From assembly GCA_028751875.1 (NCBI GenBank), contig CM054154.1, positions 56,223,817 through 56,287,816 on the forward strand: a DNA stretch of 64,000 nt. Reading direction: 5' to 3'. The DNA comes from Rapana venosa (lineage: Eukaryota > Mollusca > Gastropoda > Neogastropoda > Muricidae). Numbering within the stretch: position 1 is the first letter of the stretch; each line of letters starts with the position of its first letter. Shown here piece after piece: positions 11,633 to 22,640 of the stretch. Position numbers and translations under genes: made by a program. Below the pieces are notes generated by a model that did not search any database, was not told the origin of the DNA, and saw nothing but the letters and a program-made list of their open reading frames with translations.

Positions 11633-11826
11633 GAGAAGATGTATATCAGCACTACCAGCAACAACAGAAGCTGCACACGACAGCGCGAAACAAATACTGC
11701 TATGATGCTATGATAACTAAAGACAATGGATCTATGCAGACAGTAAAGTCTACTGAAACAGCACAAACCACTCACATTTTATGTATTTTGATTACATCAG
11801 ACATAAACAGAACACAAAGAGAGGTA
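11633..11826. other. single-copy stretch, no recognised feature
   Basis: Remainder of the LINE 3' flank and AT-rich DNA leading into the proposed promoter region. No convincing coding frame, hairpin or repeat was found. Confidence 0.4.
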
Positions 11827-12027
11827 TGACGTCACTTTGCCGCGTAACACTCCCCCCCTCAACAATGACGTCAACAAGAGATCTGACGTACACCCCTTGC
11901 ACACACAATCTTCTTTAATTTGGTGAACATTTAACTACAGTGGGCTCGTCATTTCCGTGATCTGTGCAGTTTGATTTGAACGTTGTGCATCAGAAGTAAT
12001 GAAAGCACAGCTGGAATCTAGGGGAAA
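11827..12027 (+). promoter_or_regulatory. putative promoter and 5' UTR with two perfect CRE palindromes
   Basis: TGACGTCA occurs at 11827-11834 and again at 11866-11873, 39 bp apart, with a further TGACGT half-site at 11884-11889. Perfect CREs are bound by CREB/ATF family factors. No clear TATA box is visible. The region lies 155-200 bp upstream of the proposed ATG at 12028. An upstream ATG at 11999 opens an out-of-frame 29-codon frame that ends at 12088 and overlaps the proposed start; its context is weak. A promoter role is inferred from position and motif pairing only. Confidence 0.4.
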
Positions 12028-12115
12028 ATGGATCCGTTTTTCTTCCTGGGCCACTTGGGACCTGCCTTGTTGGGGAGTTTTCTCTTAAGCCCCAGCGTTC
12101 TTGTGTCGGGCTTCG
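12028..12115 (+). CDS. probable first coding exon: signal peptide of a secreted protein
   Basis: The ATG at 12028 has strong context (A at -3, G at +4) and an in-frame TAG nine bases upstream. It begins a 29-codon segment starting MDPFFFLGHLGPALLG and ending PSVLVSGF, with one extra base. The segment has no charged residue except Asp2 and a long hydrophobic core, with small residues suitable for signal-peptidase cleavage near VSG. A good donor (TCG then GTGAGA) follows at 12116, leaving phase 1, which is usual for signal-peptide exons of extracellular animal proteins. Joined to the acceptor at 51717 it gives a Val codon and continues in frame into the Ig-like exon. The exon was not recognised by similarity; it rests on start context, composition, donor and phase. 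A chance open stretch cannot be excluded. Confidence 0.5.
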
Positions 12116-12515
12116 GTGAGAGTTTAGGTTGTTGATTCTAGACTACACTACTTGATGTCTGTCAGTGTACCTGTCCTCCATCTCTCTGTCTGTCTGTCAG
12201 TCTTTTCGGTTTCCCTCTTCTTCTACTTGGAACCCATACCATCAAACTATTATCCCTTGCCCTTACTTTAGCAAATCAGGTCAAGACCATCAACTTATTT
12301 CTTTTTGAACGAGAAAACCCCCTCCCACTCCAAACCACACACGCGCGCGCGCTCGCACACACCCCACACACACCCACACAACACACACACACACACCCCA
12401 CACACCACACACACACACACACACACAGCCGGGCAATTTGATTCATAATTTTAACAGTTCTCATTAATATACTTAACAACCGTCTGAAAACAAACACACA
12501 CACACACACACACAC

Positions 12516-12558
<43 letters not shown>

Positions 12559-12992
12559 CCCACACACACACACACTATTTGAATCTTTCTAGCTGACTGT
12601 CTTCTTTGTCTTTCCATTCTTTTTCTGTTTCTTTCTTTTCCTTTGGGCTTTTCTTTCTTGTTGTCCTCTCTGTTTTCCTTTCTTTTTGTGTGCTAAGAAG
12701 TAAGTTGAGAAAAAAACAACAAACAAACAAATAAAAAACCAACCAAAGCAAAACCAATACACAAAAAAAAGCATTTAAAAAGGGGGAAGAAGTAGCACCA
12801 GCAAGACTATTAGGTAAAGAGGAAGTTCACGGTAACAGAAAAAGGGAAAAGTATTTGTATTGGAGAGGTATCTAGACACAAAGCCTTGACTCACCAGTCT
12901 CATTTCCTCTGAAAGGATTGTCTGTAACAGACAAGAAAAAAAATGGAGAAAGGGAAGCAACTCAGTTAAACTCATAGAAAATCGATTTTTAC

Positions 12993-12995
<3 letters not shown>
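12116..12995. repeat. intronic stretch with two (CA)n microsatellites (12336-12427, 12493-12575)
   Basis: The first (CA)n carries a CGCGCGCGC insert and several CC interruptions; the second has an AAA and a GCC interruption. Alternating purine-pyrimidine sequence of this kind can adopt Z-DNA. The rest (12116-12335 and 12576-12995) is pyrimidine-rich then A-rich DNA with no gene signal. Confidence 0.85.
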
Positions 12996-13038
<43 letters not shown>

Positions 13039-13067
13039 TGTGGTGTGTGGGGGGGGGGGGGGGGGGG
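12996..13067. repeat. (GT)n followed by a G run of about 18
   Basis: GT dinucleotides grade into GGTGTGG and then an unbroken G homopolymer. The homopolymer length is likely imprecise. Confidence 0.9.
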
Positions 13068-13070
13068 TGG

Positions 13071-13145
13071 CAAATTTTTTTATTTTTAGATGGTATATTA
13101 GTTAAGCAGTGGTTTTTCTTTCTGGATCCAGCCTTCCATCTATAA
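13071..13145 (-). mobile_element. retroelement 3' tail, copy 1 of 3
   Basis: AGATGGTATATTAGTTAAGCAG followed by the CCATCTAT motif matches segments at 52162-52265 and 52674-52760 in the same order. On the - strand each copy reads toward AATAAA-like sequence and then a simple repeat, as non-LTR elements with microsatellite tails do. Short and eroded. Confidence 0.5.
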
Positions 13146-13589
13146 AGTGTGTAGTGTTCACCTTTGCGCCTGGTGGCAGCAGTGTGTGTAGCTCTTATTT
13201 GAATGCTAAATGTGTGTGTTTTCCGGCCTCCTGAAGATAATATTTTATATCATCATGTTTGTGATTTCATTCTGAATCGAATGGTCAAAACATTTTTCTT
13301 TGTAACTATTTACTTGAAATATTTCAATGTATAATTTTTCATGTACTATTTGATTGTTCAAAACTCCATTGACTTGATGAGTTTTGTTTACCTGACCGTG
13401 CTGGTCTTTGTGACCCACTTCCCTCTGACCCTGCTGCCCATCAACCGTCTGCACGTGCTTCACGAGCCCTCACCACCCCCATCACCACCCTGCAGTGTGT
13501 GTTGTTTGGCCAGGATGGCAGTGGGAGCCGTGGACATTAAAGCAATACTTTCAGTGACTTTTGCCATAAACAATACGCTCTCTCTCCTC
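13146..13589. other. unassigned stretch upstream of the CR1/L2-like LINE
   Basis: An 84-codon open frame (13341-13595) has a hydrophobic first third and a proline-rich middle but no recognised domain, and nothing similar precedes the second LINE copy. It may be LINE 5' sequence or plain intron. TTTGCCATAAACAATACG just before 13590 shows no clear element terminus. Confidence 0.3.
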
Positions 13590-16500
13590 AGCTGAAACAG
13601 CGCATCCTATATCTGGGAATCCACCTCCCCAAAACCAGAAGGGGAACACGGGTAGGCCAACATCGTCAACAGTGGTGCACTTCCATCTCCCTCCAGTGTC
13701 TCCTCCTCAGCTCTGACGTCACTTCCGTCTCCTGTGACAACACTGCTTCCTCATGCTGCTGTTCACCTGCCCCTTCAGCTTCTGTTTCTTCTGTTGTGCA
13801 CAATTCGGACAATCTTTTTTCTGGTTCTAATGTGTATCATGATGTGTGTGAAATTAACACAGTTCTTTCTACATCTACTTCTGTCTCACCATCCAAACTC
13901 TTGTCTGCTCTTCCGATATCCACATCACTACCATCGCCTTCATCCTCTTCCTCTGATTGCTTCCCCAACTCACCACTTTCTTCTTCAACCTCTCCGCAGC
14001 CTTCAGATTTCCTTCACATTTCTTTGTTCAGTGTGCAGTCTGTCTGTCCTGATGGTAAACTGATTATATTTCTGATTTCATCTCAGAAAAAGACATTGAT
14101 TTAACCTTTCTTACTGAAACCTGGCTTAAACCACATGGACACGAACCAAAAATAAAACAACTAACATCACCTGGCTACAAAACCGTTTCTTTTCCCCGAC
14201 TCTCCCGTGGAGGTGGCATGCCATCATTTATAAAGACATGTTGCAACCACTCTTTCTTTCAATCACAACCTTCCTTTTTCACATGAATCCTTTGAAGTTT
14301 GCCAACTCAACCTCAACCTACCTGGCCATTCTATTACTTTCTGTTGCCTCTACCGTCCACCTCCTAACCGTAAGAACAATCTGACAGCTTCCCTTTTTCA
14401 TCAAGAATTTCAGTCACTCCTTGACCACTATAGCCTCTCTCCCACTAAGCTCATAATTCTCGGTGACAGCAACTTCCATTTTGACAACCAGTTTTCTCCT
14501 GATGTCAAACGTCTTTCGCTTTCTCTGTCAAATCAGTCTCTTTCTCAAATGGTAAGTGAACCAACACACAGATCCGGTCATATTTTGGACTGGCTGATCA
14601 CCAATGCTTCGTTTAACCTTGTTGCATCTGTCTCCGTCACTGATGAACTGCATTCTGATCATTCCGCCATTCTTTTCTTCCTTAACATCACAAAACCTGT
14701 AAGAAAAAAGAAATATGTTACCCGCCGCAATCTTAAGGCCATGAACATTCAAACCTTCTCTTCACAAGCCATGGAACGCCTTTCGCAAACTTCTGACCAC
14801 ACTGACCTCTCAGAACACTATAACACTGTCCTCCGCCAATTGCTTGACGAGCATGCACCTCCAACTGACCATCTCCTGCCTGACAGGCCCTGTGCGCCAT
14901 GGTACACCAACGCTATTTTGATGGCGAAACGCAAACGTCGGCGTCGAGAACGGCAGTGGCGGAAGTCAGAAACTGAAATCAATAAACAGCTTTTCCGAAA
15001 ACAAACAAACAAACAAACAAACAAACAAACAAACAAACAAACAAACAAAGTCAAATTTTTAATCCATTCAGCAAAGACAAATTATTACTCTTCACAAGTT
15101 CTCTGCGCTAAATCCATAAAATCTCTGTTCACCCTCACCTCAAATCTTCTTGGATCTACAAAAACAAGCCATCTTCCTACCACCCACAGCCTGTCTGAAC
15201 TTCCCTCCATCTTTTCTTCCTGCTTTTCAGATAAAGTCCGCAACATTCGCTCCAGACTGGATCAAACTCATTTCCAGCCTGCACCTCCTGATCTCCAGTT
15301 CACTGGCACTCCTCTCTATTTCTTTCATCCCACAAGCGAAAGCGAAATGACAACAATTCTGAAAGAAATGACGATTAAATCATGCGATCTTGATCCCATA
15401 CCTGCTCCTGTCTTCTCACAATGCCTTCCACAACTTGTACCCTCTGTCACCGAAACAGTAAACTCATCTCTTCTGTCAGGAAATTTTCCATCAGCTCTCA
15501 AAACGCAATAGTCACACGTCTACTAAAAAAGCACGACCTTGATCCCAACATTTTAAAGAACTATAGACCTGTCTCTAACTTACCTTTCATCTCCAAAGTA
15601 CTTGAAAAAGTTGTTCTAAAACAACTCAACAACCACCTTCATTCCAATAATCTCCTTCCCCCTTTTCAATCTGCCTATCGCGCCAACCACAGTACTGAAA
15701 CCACCCTAGTCCACACTTTAATACACTTCTACTCGCTGCTGATGCAGGGAAAATCTCCCTCCTCACTCTTCTCGACCTATCTGCTGCCTTTGACCCTATA
15801 GATCACTCAATTCTTCTTTCTCGCCTCCTGAATATGTTTGGTATTAATGGCACTGCCCTCACCTGGTTTAGTTCATACCTCGCAAACCGATACCAGAAAG
15901 TTATTGTCAGCAAAATTCGATCAAAACCTGTCAAACTGGAATGTGGAGTCCCACAGGGATCAGTTCTGGGTCCTGTTCTCTTCACTCTCTACACTGCTCC
16001 ACTCTCACACATAATAAACCACCATCATATTGATCATCATTTCTATGCTGATGACACTCAGCTTCAATGTAGCAATACCCTTGAAAATCTGCCTTCCCTC
16101 CTGACAAATATGGCCCACTGCCTTCTAGACATTCAAAACTGGATGACTCAAAATAAGTTACAACTAAATGCCGATAAAACGGAAGCCATGCTCATGGGGA
16201 CCAAACATAAACTTTCCTTCATCACAACAAATTCAGTGGAATTCAGCAATACGTCGGTGCCTCTGTCCAGCTCTGTAAAATATCTAGGTGTGGTTCTTGA
16301 CAACACACTCTATGAAAAAATTAATCACCCAGACCTGCCAGTCTTGCTACTATCAATTACGGCGCATAAGTGCAATTCGTCTACTGAAGCAACATCCAAA
16401 CTTGTCACATCTCTCATTCTTTCTCGACTGGACTACTGTAATTCTCTCTTGGCTGGTTTGCCGGCATCATCCATCCACTCCCTTCAACGCATACAAAACT

Positions 16501-17095
16501 CCGCAGCTCGACTGGTCCTTAGAAAGATAAAATCTGAACACATCACTCCTCTTTTGCGATCTCTTCACTGGCTGCCTGTCTCACAAAGAATAACGTAAAA
16601 GATTAATACCCTTTGTTTCAAATGTCTCCACAAATCTGCACCTTCTTATCTCTGTAACTGTCTTCACCTGTGCACTCCGTCCTGTTCCCTTCGTTCATCT
16701 ATAGATACGTTGTACTTTCGAACACCCAGATTTAAACAAACCACTGTTGGCCGTCGCTCTTTCTCTGTTTCCGGTCCCTCCACATGGACCGACCTCCCTC
16801 TTCCACTTCGCCAAAAGCCTTCGTTTGATTCTTTCAAATCTAGCCTCAAAACGCACTTATACTCTACTTGAGATTTTCCCCTGTTATCTGTTCCTACTTT
16901 TCAATAGCTGCCTTCACCTCCACCACCCCACCTAAGTGTGTTGTGTATATACATTTGATATTTGTTTATCTTGATATTTGTGGATGGTTGCATGCGTGTG
17001 AATGATTTGAATGCCAGCGCTTTGATTTGTTTACTTTACAAGATTCAGCGCGATATAAATTCCATACATTATTATTATTATTATTATTATTATTA
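13590..17095 (+). mobile_element. CR1/L2-like LINE, near full length but broken
   Basis: Endonuclease (APE type) motifs appear in order: DIDLTFLTETWLKP (14092-14133), GGGMPSFIK, LGDSNFHFDN near 14460, HILDWLITN near 14579, and SDHSAILFF near 14657. Reverse transcriptase motifs follow: NYRPVSNLPFISKVLEKVV (15560-15617), QSAYRANHSTET, LDLSAAFDPIDHS near 15773, CGVPQGSVLGPVLFTLYTAP, and FYADDTQLQ (16041-16067). The C-terminal tail has RLDYCNSLLAGLP, HITPLLRSLHWLPVSQRI and GRRSFSVSGPSTW. Frameshifts near 14075, 15510 and 15765 and a Tyr-to-stop change (TAA at about 16595) kill the frame. The 3' end carries a GCGCGATATAAAT segment and a (TTA)n tail at 17068-17095, the type of end CR1/L2 elements have. 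It is sense-oriented in the proposed intron. Confidence 0.9.
15000..15049 (+). repeat. (CAAA)n expansion inside the LINE coding region
   Basis: About 12 copies of a tetranucleotide lie between the endonuclease and RT domains. They translate as a KQTN repeat without breaking the frame. The second LINE copy at about 58935-58970 has only AAACAAATCAACAAAA at the same place, so the expansion is private to this copy. Confidence 0.85.
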
Positions 17096-17130
17096 AACAT
17101 TTTGAAAAAGAACGAACAAAAGCAAAGCAA

Positions 17131-17292
17131 CCCCCCCCCCCCCCCCCCACCCAACAAATAAAATAAAACATGCCCCCCAAAAGTAGAAAAACGAACAAAA
17201 CAAAAAATAACACACACACAAATCCAATAGAATAATTTATTTTAAAAAATCACACACACCACGCACGCACGCACGCACGCACGCACGCACCA

Positions 17293-17373
<81 letters not shown>
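17131..17373. repeat. C run (17131-17148) and compound (CACG)n/(CA)n microsatellite (17251-17373)
   Basis: A run of 18 C is followed by A-rich spacer, then a run of CACG/CGCA tetranucleotides grading into CA dinucleotides. Alternating purine-pyrimidine sequence with CG steps is a classic Z-DNA former. The stretch to 17680 beyond it is A-rich then single-copy, with no gene signal. Confidence 0.9.
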
Positions 17374-17376
<3 letters not shown>

Positions 17377-17684
17377 GAGCCTCCCCCCACCCCCACCCCA
17401 CAAAAAAGAAAAAAAAAAAGAAAAAGAAAAGAAAGACAAAAAGAAAAGGAAACAAGGCATGAAGTGAACTCAAAGCTACAAGCTTGTCGTGCTATGACAC
17501 CGAATACTGTTTGTTTTTAACTTGTGTTCCCATTGCTGCAGAAAAACAATAACAACTATTTAAACCAAGTAAAAAGGTGTCATGAGACAGCATGTGGCAT
17601 TGCATGTCAACCAACCCTTTCTCTTCCTCATCCCTTTTCCCACAGAGATGTTGCGTATACCACCATCCCCCCCCCCCCCCACCA

Positions 17685-17928
17685 TGAAGGTAGCCACATT
17701 CCGACGTCAGGAACGTATGCTGGATACGTTCCGTAACCCACCGAACGCAGTTGTGAATGACGGGATCTTTAACGCGCATGGTTAATCTTCTGTATGTGTA
17801 TACATACACCAAGGGAATTAAGGCACTGACAGATTTGCACGTAAAGTTGACCGTGGAGATCGTAAAAAAAATAAATCCCCACCCTTGATTCACCAGACAT
17901 TCCCGAAGTTGGAAAGCGGCTACCTTCA
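17685..17928. mobile_element. 244-bp element with imperfect terminal inverted repeats (MITE-like)
   Basis: The left end TGAAGGTAGCCACATTCCGA and the reverse complement of the right end, TGAAGGTAGCCGCTTTCCAA, match over about 40 bp with roughly three quarters identity. The interior shares GATCTTTAACGCGCATG, GTTGACCGTGGAGATCG and ATCCCCACCC with the copy at 10310-10580. No transposase is present. No clear target-site duplication is visible, so a non-autonomous DNA transposon is likely but a palindromic SINE body is possible. Confidence 0.6.
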
Positions 17929-17945
17929 CTGTCATCATCATCATC

Positions 17946-18640
17946 ATTAACCATTACACCCAGCGGTGTGTAGGGCAGCAACACAGCGCTTCCACTCCTG
18001 CCTATCCTGGGCCAACCTAGTCACTGATCCCCAAGAGTGCTGCATGGCCTTCATCTCACTTTCTACAGTCCTCCTCCACGTTGCTTTTGGTCTTCCTTTC
18101 TTTCTCCTTCCTTCTGGGGTCCAGTGCAATGCTGTTCTTGTGATTGACTTTGGGTCTCTTCGGAGGATGTGCCCAATCCACTTCCACCGTCGTCTGGTGA
18201 TGATGGTTCCCATGTCTTCCTGCCTGCATCTCCGTAGTAGGTCTTCATTGGAGATCTTCTCTGGCCAAAAGATCCGGAGAATTTTTCGGAGGCATACGGT
18301 GTGAAAGGATCGATGTTTGGTAAGATCCGCTTCCGTCATCCTCCAGCACTCAGAACCTTACAGGAGCGTAGATACAACACACTCTGGTATAGCTTCAGCT
18401 TGGTGTTGGTGCTGAACTAAGTTGATCTCGAGATATTGTTTATCTCCCTAAACACATTCCTGGCCTTGCCCAGTCTGTTGTGGATGTCTTCTTTTGAGCT
18501 GCCCTCTGGTTTGCTGCTGCTGCCAAGGTATGTGAACTTGTCTGTCTGGCGCAGGTCAGTTCCATTCACTTTCACAGGGGCTGGTGTGTTCACATTGAGC
18601 GACATTGCCTCTGTTTTCTTGGTGCTAATACGAAGCCCAA
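17946..18640 (-). pseudogene. antisense LINE 3' fragment (RT C-terminal region), 5'-truncated at satellite B
   Basis: Read on the - strand it begins with SLNVNTPAPVKVNGTDLRQT and continues through DKFTYLGS, a GSECWRMTEADL region, RKILRIFWPEKISNEDLLRR, RRRWKWIGHILRRDP and RRKKGRPKATWRRTVE. It ends CVAALHTAGCNG at a stop just after position 17947. The catalytic YADD region is missing because the copy stops at the satellite junction. A TAA replaces the Tyr codon of the LLYG motif (18358-18360). This is a second LINE lineage, distinct from the element at 13590-17095. It is inactive and opposite to the proposed gene. Confidence 0.85.
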
Positions 18641-21124
18641 CTGTAGGTAGGGGGAAACCTTAACTGTAGGTAGGGGGAAACCCTCACTGTAGGTAGGGAA
18701 ACCTTAACTGTAGGTAGGGGGAAACCCTCACTGTAGGTAGGGAAACCTTAACTGTAGGTAGGGGGAACCTTCACTGTAGGTAGGGGGAACCTTCACTGTA
18801 GGTAGGGGGAACCTTCACTGTAGGTAGGGAAACCTTCACTGTAGGTAGGGAAACCTTAACTGTAGGTAGGGGGAAACCCTCACTGTAGGTAGGGAAACCT
18901 TCACTGTAGGTAGGGAAACCTTCACTGTAGGTAGGGGAAACCCTCACTGTAGGTAGGGAAACCTTCACTGTAGGTAGGGGAAACCCTCATTGTAGGTAGG
19001 GAAACCTTCACTGTAGGTAGGGAAACCTTCACTGTAGGTAGGGGGAAACCTTCACTGTAGGTAGGGGGAAACCTTCACTGTAGGTAGGGGGAAAACCTTC
19101 ACTGTAGGTAGGGGGAAAACCTTCACTGTAGGTAGGGGGAAACCTTCACTGTATGTAGGAAACTTCACTGTAGTAGGGGGAAACCTTCACTGTAGGTAGG
19201 GAAACCTTCACTGTAGGTAGGGGAAACCTTCACTGTAGGTAGGGGGAAAACCTTCACTGTAGGTAGGGGGAAACCTTCACTGTAGGTAGGGGGAAAACCT
19301 TCACTGTAGGTAGGGGGAAACCTTCACTGTAGTAGGGGAAAACCTTCACTGTAGGTAGGGGGAAACCTTCACTGTAGGTAGGAGGAAAACCTTCACTGTA
19401 TGTAGGGGGAAACCTTCACTGTAGGGAGGGGGAAACCTTCACTGTAGGTAGGGGGGAACCTTCACTGTAGGTACGGGGAACCTTCACTGTAGGTAGGGGG
19501 GAACCTTCACTGTAGGTAGGGGCTTCACTGTAGGTAGGGTGAACCTTCACTGTAGGTAGGGAGAAACCTTCACTGTAGGTAGGGGGAACCTTCACTGTAG
19601 GTAGGGGAAACCTTCACTGTAGGTAGGGGGGAACCTTCACTGTAGGTAGGGGGAACCTTCACTGTAGGTAGGGGGGAACCTTCACTGTAGGTAGGGGCTT
19701 CACTATAGGTAGGGTGAACCTTCACTGTAGGTAGGGAGAAACCTTCACTGTAGGTAGGGGGAACCTTCACTGTAGGTAGGGGAAACCTTCACTGTAGGTA
19801 GGGGAACCTTAAGTGTAGAACGGTAAAACATTCACTGTAGGTAGAGGAAACCTTCATTGTAGGTAGGGGGAACATTCACAGTATGTAGGGAAACCTTCAC
19901 TGCAGGTAGGGAAACCTTCATTGTAGGTAGGGAAACCTTCACTGTAGGTAGGGAAACCTTCACTGCAGGTAGGGAAACCTTCACTGTAGGTAGGGAGAAC
20001 CTTCACTGTAGGTAGGGAGAACCTTCACTGTAGGTAGGGGGGAACCTTCACTGTAGGTAGGGGGAACCTTCACTGTAGGTAGGGGGAAACCTTCACTGTA
20101 GGTAGGGGGAAACTTTCACTGTAGGTAGGGGGAAACCTTCACTGTAGATAGAAGGAACCTTCACTGTAGGTAAGGGAAACCTTCAATGTAGGTAGAAAGA
20201 ACCTTCACAGGAGGTAGGGGGAACCTTCACTGTAGGTTTGGAAAACCTTCACTGAAGGTAGGGGGAACCGTCACTGTAGGTAAGGAAACATTCACTGTAG
20301 GTAGGGGAAACCTTCACTGTAGGTAGGGAAACCTTAACTGTAGGTAGGGGGAAACCTTAACTGTAGGTAGGGGAAACCTTCACTGTAGGTAGGGGGAAAC
20401 CTTCACTGTAGGTAGGGGAAACCTTCACTGTAGGTAGGGAAACCTTAACTGTAGGTAGGGGGAACCGTCACTGTAGGTAGGGGGAACCGTCACTGTAGGT
20501 AGAGGGAAACCTTCACTGTAGGTAGGGGGAAACCTTCACTGTAGGTAGGGGGAAACCTTCACTGTAGGTAGCGGGGAACCTTCACTGTAGGTTGGGGGAA
20601 CCGTCACTGTAGGTAGAGGGAAACCTTCACTGTAGGTAGGGGAAACCTTCACTGTAGGTAGGGCCTTTACTGTAGGTAGGGAAACCTTCACTGTAGGTAG
20701 GGGAAACCTTCACTGTATGTAGGGGGAAACCCTCACTGTAGGTAGGAGGAAACCTTCACTGTAGGTAGGGCCTTTACTGTAGGTAGGGAAACCTTCACTG
20801 TAGGTAGGGGAAACCTTCACTGTATGTAGGGGGAAACCTTCACTGTAGGTAGGGAGAACCTTCACTTTAGGTAGAAAGAACCTTCACAGTAGGTAGGGGG
20901 AAACCTTCACTGTAGTTAGGGAAAACCATCACTGTAGGTAGCGGGGAACCTTCACTGTAGATAGGGCCTTCATTGTAGGAAGGGCCTTCATTGTATGTAG
21001 GGAAACCTTCACTGTAGGTAGGGGGAAACCCTCACTGTAGGTAGGGAAACCTTCACTGTAGTTAGGGAAACCTTCACAGTAGGTAGAGGAAACCTTCACT
21101 GTAGGTAGGGGTAACCCTCACTGT

Positions 21125-21250
21125 AGGTAGGGGTAAACGTTCATAGTAGGTAGGGCCTTCTCTGTAGGTAGGGAAACCTTTACTGTAGGTAGGGGTAAAC
21201 GTTCATAGTAGGTAGGGCCTTCTCTGTAGGTAGGGAAACCTTTACTGTAG
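21125..21250. repeat. 62-bp trimeric higher-order repeat, 2 copies (satellite B)
   Basis: Unit: GGTAGGGGTAAACGTTCATA, then GTAGGTAGGGCCTTCTCT, then a GTAGGTAGGGAAACCTTTAC monomer. It appears twice here and four times at 22389-22640 with essentially no difference, showing recent amplification of a three-monomer block. Confidence 0.85.
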
Positions 21251-22388
21251 GTAGGGAAACCTTCATTGTAGGTAGAGGGAAACCTTCACTGTAGGTAGGG
21301 GAAACCTTCACTGTAGGTAGGGGGAAACCTTCACTGTAGGTAGGAGGAAACCTTCACTGTATGTAGGGGGAAACCTTCACTGTAGGTAGGGGAAACCTTC
21401 ACTGTAGGTAGGGGAAACTTTCACTGTAGGTAGGAGGAAACCTTCACTGTAGGTAGGGCCTTCACTGTAGGTAGGGGGGAACCTTCACTGTAGGTAGGGG
21501 GAACCTTCACTGTAGGTAAAGTGAACCTTCACTGTAGGTAGGGGAAACGTTCACTGTAGGTATGGGAACCTTCATTGTAGGCAGGGAAAATGTTCACTGT
21601 AGGTAGGGGAAACATTCACTGTAGGTAGGGGGAAACCTTCACTGTAGGTACGGGAAACCTTCAATGTAGGTAGAAAGAACCTTCACAGGAGGTAGGGGGA
21701 AACCTTCACTGTAGTTAGGGAAAACCATCACTGTAGGTAGCGGGGAACCTTCACTGTAGGTAGGGGGAACCTTCACTGTAGGTAGGGGGAACCTTCACTG
21801 TAGGTAGGGAAACCTTCACTGTAGGTAGGGCCTTCACCGTAGGTAGGGGGAAACTTTCACTGTAAGTAGAAGAAAAAATTCACTGTAGGTATGGGAAGCC
21901 TTTATTGTAGGTAGGGGGAAACATTCACTGTAGGTAGGGGAAACATTCACTGTAGGTAGAGGGAACCTTCACTGTAGGTAGGGAAACCTTCACTTTAGGT
22001 AGGAAAACCTTCACAGTAGGTAGGGGGAATCTTCACTGTAGGTAGGGGGAAACCTTCACTTTAGGTAGGGAAACCTTCACTGTAGGTAGTCGGAAACCTT
22101 CACTGTAGGTAGGAGGAAACCTTCACAGTAGGTAGGGAAACCTTCACTGTAGGTAAAGGAACCTTCACTGTAGGTAGGGCCTTCACTGTAGGTAGGGGAA
22201 ACCTTCACTGTAGGTAGGGGAAACCTTAACTGTAGGTAGGGAAGCCTTCACTGTAGGTAGGGGGAAACCTTCACTGTAGGTAGGGAAACCTTCACTGTAG
22301 GTAGGGGAAAACCTTCACAGTAGGTAGGGGAAAACCTTCACTGTAGGTAGAGGAAACCTTCACTGTAGGTAGGGGTAACCCTCACTGT

Positions 22389-22640
22389 AGGTAGGGGTAA
22401 ACGTTCATAGTAGGTAGGGCCTTCTCTGTAGGTAGGGAAACCTTTACTGTAGGTAGGGGTAAACGTTCATAGTAGGTAGGGCCTTCTCTGTAGGTAGGGA
22501 AACCTTTACTGTAGGTAGGGGTAAACGTTCATAGTAGGTAGGGCCTTCTCTGTAGGTAGGGAAACCTTTACTGTAGGTAGGGGTAAACGTTCATAGTAGG
22601 TAGGGCCTTCTCTGTAGGTAGGGAAACCTTTACTGTAGGT
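22389..22640. repeat. 62-bp trimeric higher-order repeat, 4 copies (satellite B)
   Basis: Four near-identical copies of the trimer also seen twice at 21125-21250. The two clusters sit about 1.26 kb apart within otherwise irregular monomers. Confidence 0.85.

Noticed and set aside
13341..13595. 84-codon frame with hydrophobic start as an additional exon or small membrane protein
   Set aside because: No domain, no splice support, and a proline-rich low-complexity middle; probably LINE 5' or intron sequence.
17966..18304. 112-codon + strand frame
   Set aside because: Shadow of the antisense LINE C-terminal region, which has recognisable motifs on the - strand.
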